From NCBI GenBank assembly GCA_025506515.1, contig JACCIX010001039.1, forward strand, positions 62,001 to 126,000: DNA of 64,000 nt, given 5' to 3'. A model generated the notes under the pieces. That model worked only from the letters and a program-made list of their open reading frames with translations. It did not search any database and was not told the origin of the DNA. This stretch comes from Flaveria trinervia. Lineage: Eukaryota > Streptophyta > Magnoliopsida > Asterales > Asteraceae. Shown here piece after piece: positions 55,225 through 64,000 of the stretch. The position numbers and the translations under genes were made by a program. The first letter of the stretch is position 1. Every line of letters starts with the position of its first letter.

Positions 55225-57157
55225 TGTAACACCCGGTTATTCTATTAAAGTAAATAAATGAAGGAATATCAATAAACCCAAGTTGAGGGGTTAAAAATGT
55301 AAAAGGGGACAAAAGTACAAAAAGTTAGTGTAAAGGTGGGCATGGCCGCCCACCCTCTTTTCACATCACCTTTTCATTCGGTTCTAGAGAGAGTGAGAGC
55401 AGAAAACTTTCGGGTTGAAGAGGAAGAAGAAGAAGGTTGAATTCAAGGTAAGAATTCGAAGTTTCTAAGTGTTCATGATGTGTTTTGTCTCGGTTATATG
55501 CTTATGTGTTTGTGTTTGTGTTTGTGTTTATGTTCGTGTGTGTGTTTGGTGGGTTTCTAGGTGTTAAAGCTCATTCGTATACGGGTTAGAAGGAAGATAC
55601 ACCCAAAGTTGCACCAGGTGAATTTCTAGACCCCGTTTTTACTTGTTCTAAACTCTTTGGGGATGAAAATGTATTTAAATGATTTTACAATGTTTATGTA
55701 TGTATACTCGTATGTATTATGCATGTTTGATGATGTCCGTTAGGTGTTACTATGTTGTTCATGCTTAGAATGACCTTGGTAAGCTTAGAACAAATAGGCT
55801 TGATGTTTGGGTTCGAAAATATCCTAGAAACATGTTGAGCAGGAGGTTCATGCGCCTAAATAAGGCTCATGCGCCTGGAAATGCCTTAGAAATGTTTTAA
55901 GTGTAACTCATGCACCTGAACAGTGGTTCATGCGCCTAGAATTTGTAATCGGATGACTAAGTGTCGGGCCATGCGCCCCGATAGTGTTCATGCGTCCGAA
56001 TGCCCATGCGCCTAAGTGTCCATACGTCCGAATGGACCATACGCCCGAATAGCTCATGCACCTGAATGGTTTATGCGCCTAAGTGTTAAAGTGGTTAAGT
56101 GTTGGCTGATGTGCCTGCATAGTGATGAATCGCCCAAACAGGGCTCATGGGCCCAAATAGTATTGGTGCGTCTGAACACTTAGAATTTATTACGAAATTT
56201 TTGGGAGTGCTATTAGGGCTTTGACCAAGGTTTGACTAGGGCTTATTAATGCTTAGTTTTATGCATCATTATTATTGTTTTATGATTGTTCCGTATTATT
56301 ATTATTACTATTAGTGTATGACTTTACGTGGTGTGTTTATTATCGTAACTTAAAGTATTACTAATAATCATAAAGGGAAAGAGTAATGAAGAAGAGAAGT
56401 GGAACTTAAATAAAATGTTAACAAGTCATGCAAACTTATAGGAGGTGCACGACCATGTTGTCGTTAGCTCAACTGTGATGCTAGTTAGCTACCCTATTAT
56501 GCACACGGGGCTAGTCAATTGAGATTGGCGGACCTTTGCAACATACCGTAGGTGACTGGGCCATCTTGTATATAGTAATTAGAGCCTATTGGGGTACCAG
56601 AGGGCCTATCACCAGTTTTCCCCCTGCATATAGTTTAGAGTTTTGCTCATTGGTCCATATAGACAGTGAAAGATAAAGATAAAAAAGGATAGAATAAACA
56701 AGGCATACAGTAAAGAGAAGAAGCATTATCTGGTTGTATAGTTAATGCGTGCTCACGTATAAAGAGATGAAATTTCACAAAAAGAGTATTTTCATATGTA
56801 TACCTTACACAAAGCATTTTTATTACTTTTAAAACTAGAACTCACTCAGCGACGCTGACTTTTATACATTTTTAGTTGGCAGGTAAACATTGATGAGGAT
56901 GGCATGAGGGTGAAGCTACTCGGCAGGAAAAGACTAACATCCATTCATACTTGTTATTGTTGTTGTTTTGTATTGCAATTAAACAATTATTTTGTATTCG
57001 GTTAAACAATAGTGTATTGCTCGAAAACAGTGTTTTTAATGAAATGAATGGCTTTTGTTAAAATAATTCCGCCGTTTAAGCTTGTAAATTTATAATATTT
57101 AATGTATTTAATGCTGTGAATGACCAACTGTGAGGTCTCCGGGAACGGGGCCTTACA
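55225..57157 (+). repeat. Gypsy E LTR1
   Basis: 1933 bp, TGTAACACCC to GGCCTTACA. Donor-like CAG/GTGAAT (55618), CATGCG array (about 55849-56168), hairpin TCAGC/GAC/GCTGA and acceptor-like TTGGCAG ending 56882. Confidence 0.93.
55849..56168 (+). repeat. CATGCGCC array in gypsy E LTR1
   Basis: About fifteen CATGCGCC, CATGCGTCC, CATACGCCC or CATGCACC copies with spacers of 10-25 bases. Same place as in LTR2 (about 61954-62280). Confidence 0.85.
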
Positions 57158-57160
57158 AGT

Positions 57161-57172
57161 TGGTATTAGAGC
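57161..57172 (+). other. Primer binding site (gypsy E)
   Basis: TGGTATTAGAGC, one change from the initiator Met complement; the same change is in the second copy (63272-63283). Confidence 0.85.
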
Positions 57173-57372
57173 CAAAGTTTAAGAGAATTTGGTCAAATAA
57201 TTTTTTTTTTAAAAACTGAACTGAAAATAGGACAACTGGAGGGATGTCAGCCCGAGTAGTTATGTGCCATGAGGTATTTTCTTTAATGTTAATCGGCATT
57301 ATGTGCGCATGTTATGTGATTTATGTGCCTTTAGTAGATTTAGATAGGGAATGCTTGGGGTATGAAGAGTAA

Positions 57373-57417
57373 AGTAAGTGGCTAATCACAACTTGCCACT
57401 GTAATTAGGGACTTACT
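57373..57417 (+). other. Leader stem-loop (gypsy E)
   Basis: AGTAAGT (57373-57379) with ACTTACT (57411-57417), and GTGGC with GCCAC inside. Repeated at 63505-63549. Confidence 0.65.
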
Positions 57418-57488
57418 ATACTTGACGTAAACTGAGCTACCCCCTTGAATGACCGCGTTAGTGTTTGAATCTTATAGCATGTTAGAGG

Positions 57489-57935
57489 ATGGCCGGTGGT
57501 AGATCTTCGAAGGTTTCATCAGGTGAAGGTTGTGGTGGACGTGGTAGTGGACCGCGTGTCACGAGAAGCATGGCTAGGGCTGTTGAAATGGCACTCAAAG
57601 AGCCTGAGATCCATCACCCGGAAGGCGGCGATGATGGTGCTAGTCTGAGGACCACATTGAAAGAGGTTGTTGTCGAGGGAGTTCAACAGATCATGCAGAC
57701 GATTCTGCTGTTTATGGTGACCAAGGTAATTAGGGCGGTGAAGGAGATGACCGTGATTGAAGTGAACAAGAAGAGTAGCGACGACAAGAATTGGAACGGA
57801 AAGCGGGTTGAACATGGGGGTTACACTCCAAACAAAAAGGTTGCCAGGATGGATGACTGGCGTTTAGCTTCGTCTTGTGCGGAGATGAGGAAGTGTGGTA
57901 AGTGTGCTAAAGGGCATACTAGTGAGTGTAGGTAG
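57489..57935 (+). pseudogene. Gypsy E gag lacking its capsid core
   Basis: MAGGRSSKVSSGEG start and VQQIMQTILLFMVTKVIRAV are normal. Then the frame jumps from KEMTVIEV to NKKSSDDKNWNGKR, which lies after the capsid-like region in B and C; roughly 200 residues are missing. The first knuckle CGKCAKGHTSEC is followed by a stop. Confidence 0.85.
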
Positions 57936-57955
57936 GGATCAAACCTCTACTTCAA

Positions 57956-58840
57956 ATGTGGGAGGCTGGTCATCTGGCAAAGAATTGTAGGGTGAAGAGG
58001 TGTAATAACTGTGGCGGAAAGGGTCATATAAGTAGAGACTGTAAGAAGCCGAGGGTGGAGAGCTCTGGAGCGAAGAAGAAGCCAGAGGAAGGAGGGCAGA
58101 GGGCAAGTGCTAGAGCTTACACCATGACCCGGGAGGAAGCCATAGCTGATCCCGATGTCGTGTCAGGTATGTTTCTAGTAAACCAAACTTGTGCCTTTGT
58201 ATTGTTTGATTCCGATGCTAGTAGGAGTTTTATTTCCACTACTTTCTGTGCTAAGTTGCCTATTAGTAGTAGAAATGTCAGTGAACCATTCGATGTAGAA
58301 ACCGTTATTGGTAAGTCCACTAGAATTACTGATGTGATAGAGGACTGTGCTATAGAACTAGAAGGTCATAGGTTTGCTGCTAGGTTACATGTGATGCCCC
58401 TAGGTGGATTTGATGTAGTACTAGGGATGGACTGGTTAGCAACCTATGAAGCAAACATCGTATGTCGCAAGAAGATGATTCGATTAGTTGCGCCGGATGG
58501 GAGTTTGGTTACGATTTATGGAGATCGCGTTACTACGATCCCGAAGGTGATTTCGATGGCGGTGGCGGGGAAGTGCATGAAACGTGGATGTAGTGCCTAC
58601 TTGGCATACGTAAAAGATGTGGATGCATCGATACCGCAATTATCTGAGGTACCAGTGGTGTGCGACTTTCCGGACGTATTCCCGGAAGACTTACCCGGCG
58701 TGCCACCGGATCGCGAGATTGAGTTCCAAATTAATTTGATACCCGGTGCTCAACCCGTTGCCAAAGCACCATATCGATTAGCTCCGACTGAGATAAAGAA
58801 TCGGTACCCGTTACCAAGGATTCATGACTTGTTCGACTAG
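57956..58840 (+). pseudogene. Gypsy E knuckles, protease and truncated start of reverse transcriptase
   Basis: CNNCGGKGHISRDC knuckle; protease motif reads VLFDSDASRSF, with the active-site Gly changed to Asp (DSD for DSG), so it should be inactive. After APYRLAPTE the sequence jumps to KNRYPLPRIHDLFD and a stop, omitting about 47 residues of the reverse transcriptase fingers present in B and C. Confidence 0.88.
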
Positions 58841-60120
58841 CTCCAAGGTGCTAGTTGGTTCTTGAGAATAGATCTACGATCTGGCTACCATCAATTGAAG
58901 GTGAAGGAACAAGACATTCCTAAGACAGCTTTCCGTACGCGTTATGGACACTACGAGTTCCTCGTTGTGTCTTTTGGTCTAACTAACGCACCAGCTACCT
59001 TTATGGATTTGATGAATCGAGTGTGTTGGCTGACATTGGATAGATCAGTGATTGTGTTCATTAATGATATCCTGATCTACTCGAAGAGCGAATAAGAGCA
59101 TGCCGGTCACATTCGGGAGGTGTTGGAGACATTAAGAAGGGAGAAGTTGTATGCCAAATTCTCCAAGTGCGCGTTCTGGTTGCGAGAAGTTCAATTCTTG
59201 GGTCATGTGGTGAATCCTAATGGAATCATGGTGGACTCGACAAAGGTGGAGGCGGTTATGCAATGGAAGTCACCGAAGACGCCATCCGAGATTCGTAGCT
59301 TCTTGGGTTTGGCGGGCTACTACAGAAGATTCATCCAAGAGTTTTCCAAGATCGCTTATCCACTAACCAAGTTGACCCGAAAGGATGTAAAGTTTATATG
59401 GGGTCAAGCTCAAGAGAAGGCGCTCGATGAACTAAAGGCGAGGTTGACTCAAGCTCATGTTCTGTCATTACCCAATGGAAGTGAAGATCTGGTGGTTTAT
59501 TCTAATGCTTCCTACTCAAGGTTAGGGTGCATGTTAATGCAGAGAGGGAATGCATCCCCACAGTTGAAGGTTCATGAGGTCAATTACCCAACTTATGACT
59601 TGGAGCTAGCAACCGTGGTCTTTGCACTAAAGATTTGGAGGCACTATCTGTACAAGACGAAATGCACCATTTTCACTGACCACAAAAGCTTGAAGTACTT
59701 CTTTGAGCAAAAAGATCTAAACATGAGGCAGAGAAGGTGGTTGGAGCTCATAAAAGATTATGACTGCGAGATCTACTACCATCCGGGCAAGGCCAATGTG
59801 GTGGCAGATGCCCTTAGCCAAAAGGAGAGGCCTGAGCCGATTCGGGTGAAAGCATATCAACTGATCATGACCTCTAATGTAATGAAGCAAGTCAAAGAGT
59901 TTCAAGATGAGGCACTGAAAGAAGATCATCTTAACTCTGAAAGGATGAGAGGTTTGGTTGGGGAATTGGGTCAAAACAAACTGGTGTTAAAACCCAATTT
60001 GGACCAGTGTGGATTCCTCGTTTTGGGGATCTACGGGTGAAGATTATGGATGAAGATCACAAGATTTGATACTCCATTCATCCTGGTGCCACGAAAATGT
60101 ATCAAGATATGAAGAAAGAT
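58841..60120 (+). pseudogene. Gypsy E reverse transcriptase and RNase H
   Basis: Frames 58862-59095 and 59120-60040. Active site reads VFINDILIYSKS, with the first catalytic Asp replaced by Asn. A stop follows at 59093. RNase H contains YSNASYSRLGCMLMQRG (first Asp also changed to Asn), YDLELATVVFALKIW, FTDHKSLKYF and VVADALSQKERP. The integrase N-terminus begins near 60030. Confidence 0.9.
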
Positions 60121-61305
60121 TATTAGTGGCCGGGTATGAAGCGTAATGTGGTGGGGTATGTGAGTAAGTGCCTTACTTGCTTATAGGTGAAGGCTGAACA
60201 TCAGAAGCCATATGGGAAGATTTAACCTTTGGATATACCAGAATGGAAGTGGGAGCTCATCACCATGGATTTCATTATGAAGCTACCGCGTACTCTGAAA
60301 GGGTACGATGCCATATGGGTGATTGTTGACCGTCTGACGAAGAGTGCTCACTTTCTACCAATCCGCGAGACATATTCATCTGAGAGGTTGGCTCACCTAT
60401 TCATCAGGGAGATTGTAACTCGTCATGGTGTGCCGGTGTCTATTGTGTCTTATCATGACACCCGGTTACATCTAAATTTTGGAATAAATTCCACGACGCC
60501 ATGGGGACGAGGTTACATATTAGCACGGGTTATCATCCCCAAACTGATGGTCAGTCAGAAAGGACCATTCAGACATTGGAAGACATGCTTCGGGCATGTG
60601 TGATTGATTTTGGGGGAAGTTGGGATGACCACTACCGTTAACCGAATTCTCCTACAACAACAGCTATCATGCAGCATTGGTATGCCACCCTATGAGATGC
60701 TATATGGTAGGAGATGCAGAACACCCGTCTGCTAGGGTGACATTGATCAGAAGGAGTTACGAAACGTCAAGGTGATCGAGGCTATGACTCAGAAGCTTGA
60801 AAGGATCAAGGCTTTCATTAAGGCAGCCAAAGATAGACGGAAGTCGTATGCTGATAAACAACGCAGACCGATTGAGTTCCAGGTGGGTGACCGGGTTATG
60901 TTAAAGGTCTCACCTTGGAAGGGTATTATCCAATTAAGGAAGTGGGGCAAGTTGAGCCCAAGGAATATAGGCCCTTTCCGAATCATTGCTCGAGTAGGAG
61001 AGGTGGCCTATAGATTGGAGTTGCCAGATGAGTTAAGTGGAATCCATCCCACATTCCATGTATCCCATTTAAGGAAGTGCTTAGCCGATGAAGACATGGT
61101 TGTACCACTGGAAGACATCGAAGTAGATGAACGGCTTAATTATATAGAGCAACCGGTGGCAATCATCGATCGTAAAGAGAAGAGGTTGAGGAAGAAAGTG
61201 GTTCCCCTTGTGTGTGTGCAGTGGAAGCACAGAAAGGGATCCGAATCTACATGGGAGACTGAGGAGGAGATGAGGCAGCATTACCCTCATCTATTTGAGG
61301 AATAA
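60121..61305 (+). pseudogene. Gypsy E integrase and chromodomain tail
   Basis: ITMDFIMKLPRTLKGYD, SAHFLPIRETYSSERLAHLF and SIVSYHDTRL (the SDRD Asp region altered to SYHD) in 60229-60603, then out-of-frame bases to 60771. 60772-61305 is open: KDRRKSYADKQRRPIEF, the GPFRIIARVGEVAYRLELP region, and RKKVVPLVCVQWKHRKGSES with EEEMRQHYPHLFEE, the chromodomain-like end. Confidence 0.88.
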
Positions 61306-61309
61306 CAGG

Positions 61310-61343
61310 TTTCGGGGACGAAATCTAAATAAGGGGGTGGACT
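61310..61343 (+). promoter_or_regulatory. Hairpin and polypurine tract before gypsy E LTR2
   Basis: TTTCG/GGGA/CGAAA (61310-61323), then AAGGGGGTGGACT to the LTR start at 61344. Confidence 0.8.
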
Positions 61344-63268
61344 TGTAACACCTGGTTATTCTATTAAAGTAAATAAAAGAAGGAAACATCAATAAACCCA
61401 AGTTAAGGGGTTAAAATGTAAAAGGGGACAAAAGTACAAAAAGTTAGTGTAAAGGTCGACATAGCCGCCCACCCTCTTTTCACATCACCTTTTCATTCGG
61501 TTCTAGAGAGAGTGAGAGCAAAAAACTTTTGGGTTGAAGAGGAAGAAGAAGAAGAATGTTGAATTCAAGGTAAGAATTCGAAGTTTCTAAGTGTTCATGA
61601 TGGGTTTTGTCTCGGTTATATGCTTATGTTTGTGTGTGTGTTCGTGTGTGTGTTTGGTGGGTTTCTAGGTGTTAGAGCTCATTCGCATACGGGTTAGAAG
61701 GAAGATACACTCAAAGTTGCACCAGGTGAGTTTCTAGACCTCGGTTTTACTTGTTCTAAACTCTTTGGGGCTGAAAATGTATTTAAACGATTTTTCAATG
61801 CTTATGTATGTATACCCGATGTATTATGCATATTTGATGATGTTCCTTAGGTGTTATTATGTTTTTCATGCTTAAAATGACCTTGGTAAGCTTAGAACAA
61901 ATAGGCTTGATGTTTGGGTTCGAAAATATCGTAGAAACATGTTGAGCAGAAGGTTCATGCGCCTAAATAAGGCTCATGCACCTGGAAATGCCTTAGAAAT
62001 GTTTAAAGTGTAACTCATGCGCCTGAACAGTGGTTCATGCGCCTAGAATTTGTAATCGGACAACTAAGTGTCGGGCCATGCGCCCCGATAGTGTTCATGC
62101 GTCCGAATGGCCATGCGCCTAAGTGTCCATGTGTCCGAATGGACCATACGCTCGAATAGTTCATGCACCTGAATGGTTTATGCGCCTAAGTGTTAAAGTG
62201 GTTAAGTGTTGGCTGATGCACCTGCATAGCGATGAATCGCCCAAACAGGGCTCATGGGCCCAAATAGTATTGGTGCGTCTGAACACTTAGAATTTGTTAT
62301 GAAATTTTTGGGAGTCTGTGCTATTATGTTTTTGACCAAGGTTTGACTAGGGCTTATTAATGCTTAGTTTTATGCATGATTATGATTGTTTTTTGATTGT
62401 TCTGTATTATTATTATTACTATTAGTGTATGACTTTACGTGGTGTATTATTATCGTAACTTAAAGTATTACTACTAATAATAAAGCGAAAGAGCAATGAA
62501 GAAGAGAAGTAGAACTTAAATAAAATGTTAACAAGTCTTGTAAACTTATAGGAGGTGCACGAGCATGTTGTCGTTAGCTCAACTGTGATGCGGGTTAGCT
62601 ACCTTATTATGCACACGGGGCCAGTCAATTGAGATTGGCGGACCTTTGCAGCGTACCCTAGGTAACTGGGCCGGCCTTGTATACAGTAATCAAAGCCCAT
62701 TGGGGTACCAGAGGGCCCATCACCAGTTTTTCCTGCGCATATAGTTTAGGGTATTGCTCATTGGTCCATATAGACAGTGAAAGATAAAGATAAAAGAGTA
62801 TAGAATAAACAAGGCATACAGTAAAGAGAAGAAGCATTATCTGGTTGTATAGTTAATGCGTGCTCACGTATAAAGAGATGAAATTTCACAAAAAGAGTAT
62901 TTTCATATGTATACCTTACACAAAGCATTTTTATTACTTTTAAAACTAGAACTCACTTAGCAACGCTGACTTTTATACATTTTTAGTTGGCAGGTAAACA
63001 TTGTTGAGGATGGCACGAGGGTGAAGTTACTCGGTAGGAAAAGACTAACATCAATTCATACTTGTTATTGTTGTTGTTTTGTATTGAAATTAAACAATTA
63101 TTTTGTATTCGGTTAAACAATAGTGTATTGCTCAACAACAGTGTTTTTAATGAAATGAATGGCTTTTGTTAAAATAATTCCATCGTTTAAGCTTGTAAAT
63201 TTATAATATTTAATGTATTTAATGCTGTGAATGACCAACTGTGAGGTCTCCGGGAACGGGGCCTTACA
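61344..63268 (+). repeat. Gypsy E LTR2
   Basis: 1925 bp. Donor-like CAG/GTGAGT (61726) and acceptor-like CAG ending 62993. By eye its 5' two thirds differ from LTR1 more than the last 500 bases do. Confidence 0.92.
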
Positions 63269-63709
63269 AGTTGGTATTAGAGCCAAAGTTTAAGAGAATT
63301 GGGTCAAATAATTTTTTATTTTAAAAAAACCTGAACTGAAAATGGGACAACTGGAGGGATGTCAGCCCGAGTAGCTATGTGCCATCAGGTATTTTCTTTA
63401 ATGTTAATCGGCATTACGTGCGCATGTTATGTGATTTATGTGCCTTTAGTAGATTTAGATACTGATGTAATCAGGATAGGGAATGCTTGGGGTATGAAGA
63501 GTAAAGTAAGTGGCTAATCACAATTCGCCACTATAATTAGGGACTTACTATACTTGACGTAAACTGAGCTACCCCCTTGAATGACCGCGTTAGTGTTTGA
63601 ATCTTATAGCATGTTAGAGGATGGCCGGTGGTAGATCTTCGAAGGTTTCATCAGGTGAAGGTTATGGTGGACGTGGTAGTAGACCGCGTGTCACGATAAG
63701 CATGGCTAG
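63269..63709 (+). repeat. Second copy of gypsy E leader and gag start
   Basis: Repeats 57158-57570: primer site, stem-loop and the ATGGCCGGTGGTAGATCTTC gag start (63621), ending abruptly after ATGGCTAGT. Confidence 0.93.
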
Positions 63710-63810
63710 TAAATTCATAATTCCGCCGCTAAGCTTGTAAATTTATAATGTTTAATGTATTTAATTCTGTAAATGATCAACTATGAGGTCTCTGGGAACG
63801 AGGCCTTACA
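63710..63810 (+). repeat. Tail of gypsy E LTR3
   Basis: Last 100 bases of the LTR (from AATTCCGCCG to GGCCTTACA) with about eight changes from LTR1, followed by the AATTT duplication. Confidence 0.9.
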
Positions 63811-63937
63811 AATTTACTCTCCAATAAAATTTCGGGACAAAATAAATATTACGAAGGGAGAATGTGACCACCCTAAAAATAAAGATTGCACAAGTTATAT
63901 TCTTATTTGTGATACTCATTGTTTGACTAGCCCTTTT
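63811..63937 (+). repeat. Gypsy D resumes: pre-LTR motif, purine tract and 3' LTR start
   Basis: TTTCGGGACAAAA (hairpin now mismatched), AAGGGAGAA, then TGTGACCACCC at 63863. Equivalent to 9741-9775 of G1. Confidence 0.75.
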
Positions 63938-63940
63938 ATG

Positions 63941-64000
<60 letters not shown>
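63938..64000. repeat. (AT)n(GT)n microsatellite
   Basis: Pure dinucleotide run to the window end, within the D LTR. Confidence 0.97.

Larger units (their letters stand above)
55225..63810 (+). mobile_element. Gypsy E: recombinant tandem element (LTR-internal-LTR-partial internal-partial LTR)
   Basis: LTR1 55225-57157, internal 57158-61343, LTR2 61344-63268, second leader and gag start 63269-63709, tail of a third LTR 63710-63810. Target duplication AATTT brackets LTR1 and LTR3. Pol carries large and small deletions, so the element is dead. Confidence 0.92.
52087..64000 (+). mobile_element. Gypsy D: decayed relative of G1, hosting gypsy E, runs off the window
   Basis: Left end: last about 100 bases of a G1-like LTR (52087-52188), ending GATGTGACA. 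Then primer site (52192-52203), stem-loop, extra ORF, gag, protease and a jump to the integrase end. After gypsy E the sequence resumes with the pre-LTR motif TTTCGGGACAAAA (63830-63842), a purine tract and the 3' LTR start TGTGACCACCC at 63863. Much older than G1, judging from many stops. Confidence 0.88.

Overview
This window is repeat-rich nuclear DNA of a flowering plant, probably a eudicot. The element families resemble those common in Asteraceae, but that placement is weak. It is built almost entirely of long terminal repeat (LTR) retrotransposons nested in one another and in an old tandem array of small auxin-up RNA (SAUR) genes. I see no bacterial features, rRNA, tRNA or CRISPR.

Layout: (1) 1-957, the decayed 3' end of a Ty1/copia pol gene. 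(2) 1746-12391, a complete Ty3/gypsy chromovirus-like element (here G1), plus strand, with LTRs of about 2.62 kb and target duplication TAGCC; it has an extra reading frame before gag. (3) 12397-13104, a dead hAT-type transposase. (4) 13635-13931, SAUR-1, minus strand. (5) 15345-22305, SAUR-2, split by a Ty1/copia element at 15384-22042 (minus strand, duplication AATAC). (6) 23625-30350, gypsy A (minus), a gag-only deletion derivative whose 5' LTR is truncated. (7) 31583-40314, gypsy B (minus, duplication TACTG), which splits a possible host exon. (8) 41114-51297, gypsy C (minus), itself hit by a 2.73 kb solo LTR at 42149-44877 (duplication CTTTC). (9) 52033-52086, the tail of a third SAUR copy, cut by gypsy D (52087 to window end, plus), a decayed relative of G1. 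(10) 55225-63810, gypsy E (plus, duplication AATTT), inserted in D. E has the form LTR - internal - LTR - partial internal - partial LTR, which is the mark of unequal recombination.

How the parts work: the gypsy elements encode Gag with CCHC zinc knuckles, an aspartic protease, reverse transcriptase, RNase H and an integrase with a chromodomain-like tail. All prime from the initiator Met tRNA. Nearly every coding region is broken, so mobility today would need help from intact relatives elsewhere. Many breaks are single-base indels, and the LTR pairs of young copies also differ by many single-base indels, so some breaks may be assembly errors.

Main discovery candidates: (a) all six gypsy-type LTR families carry a GTGAGT donor-like site and, further on, a hairpin followed by a CAG acceptor-like site, as if each LTR contained a leader intron; (b) G1 and the diverged copy D share a 155-codon reading frame between primer site and gag; (c) a CATGCG-core repeat array lies at the same place in four LTR families; (d) leader stem-loops are conserved between copies; (e) the E element is a recombinant tandem; (f) a SAUR array has been dismantled by insertions.
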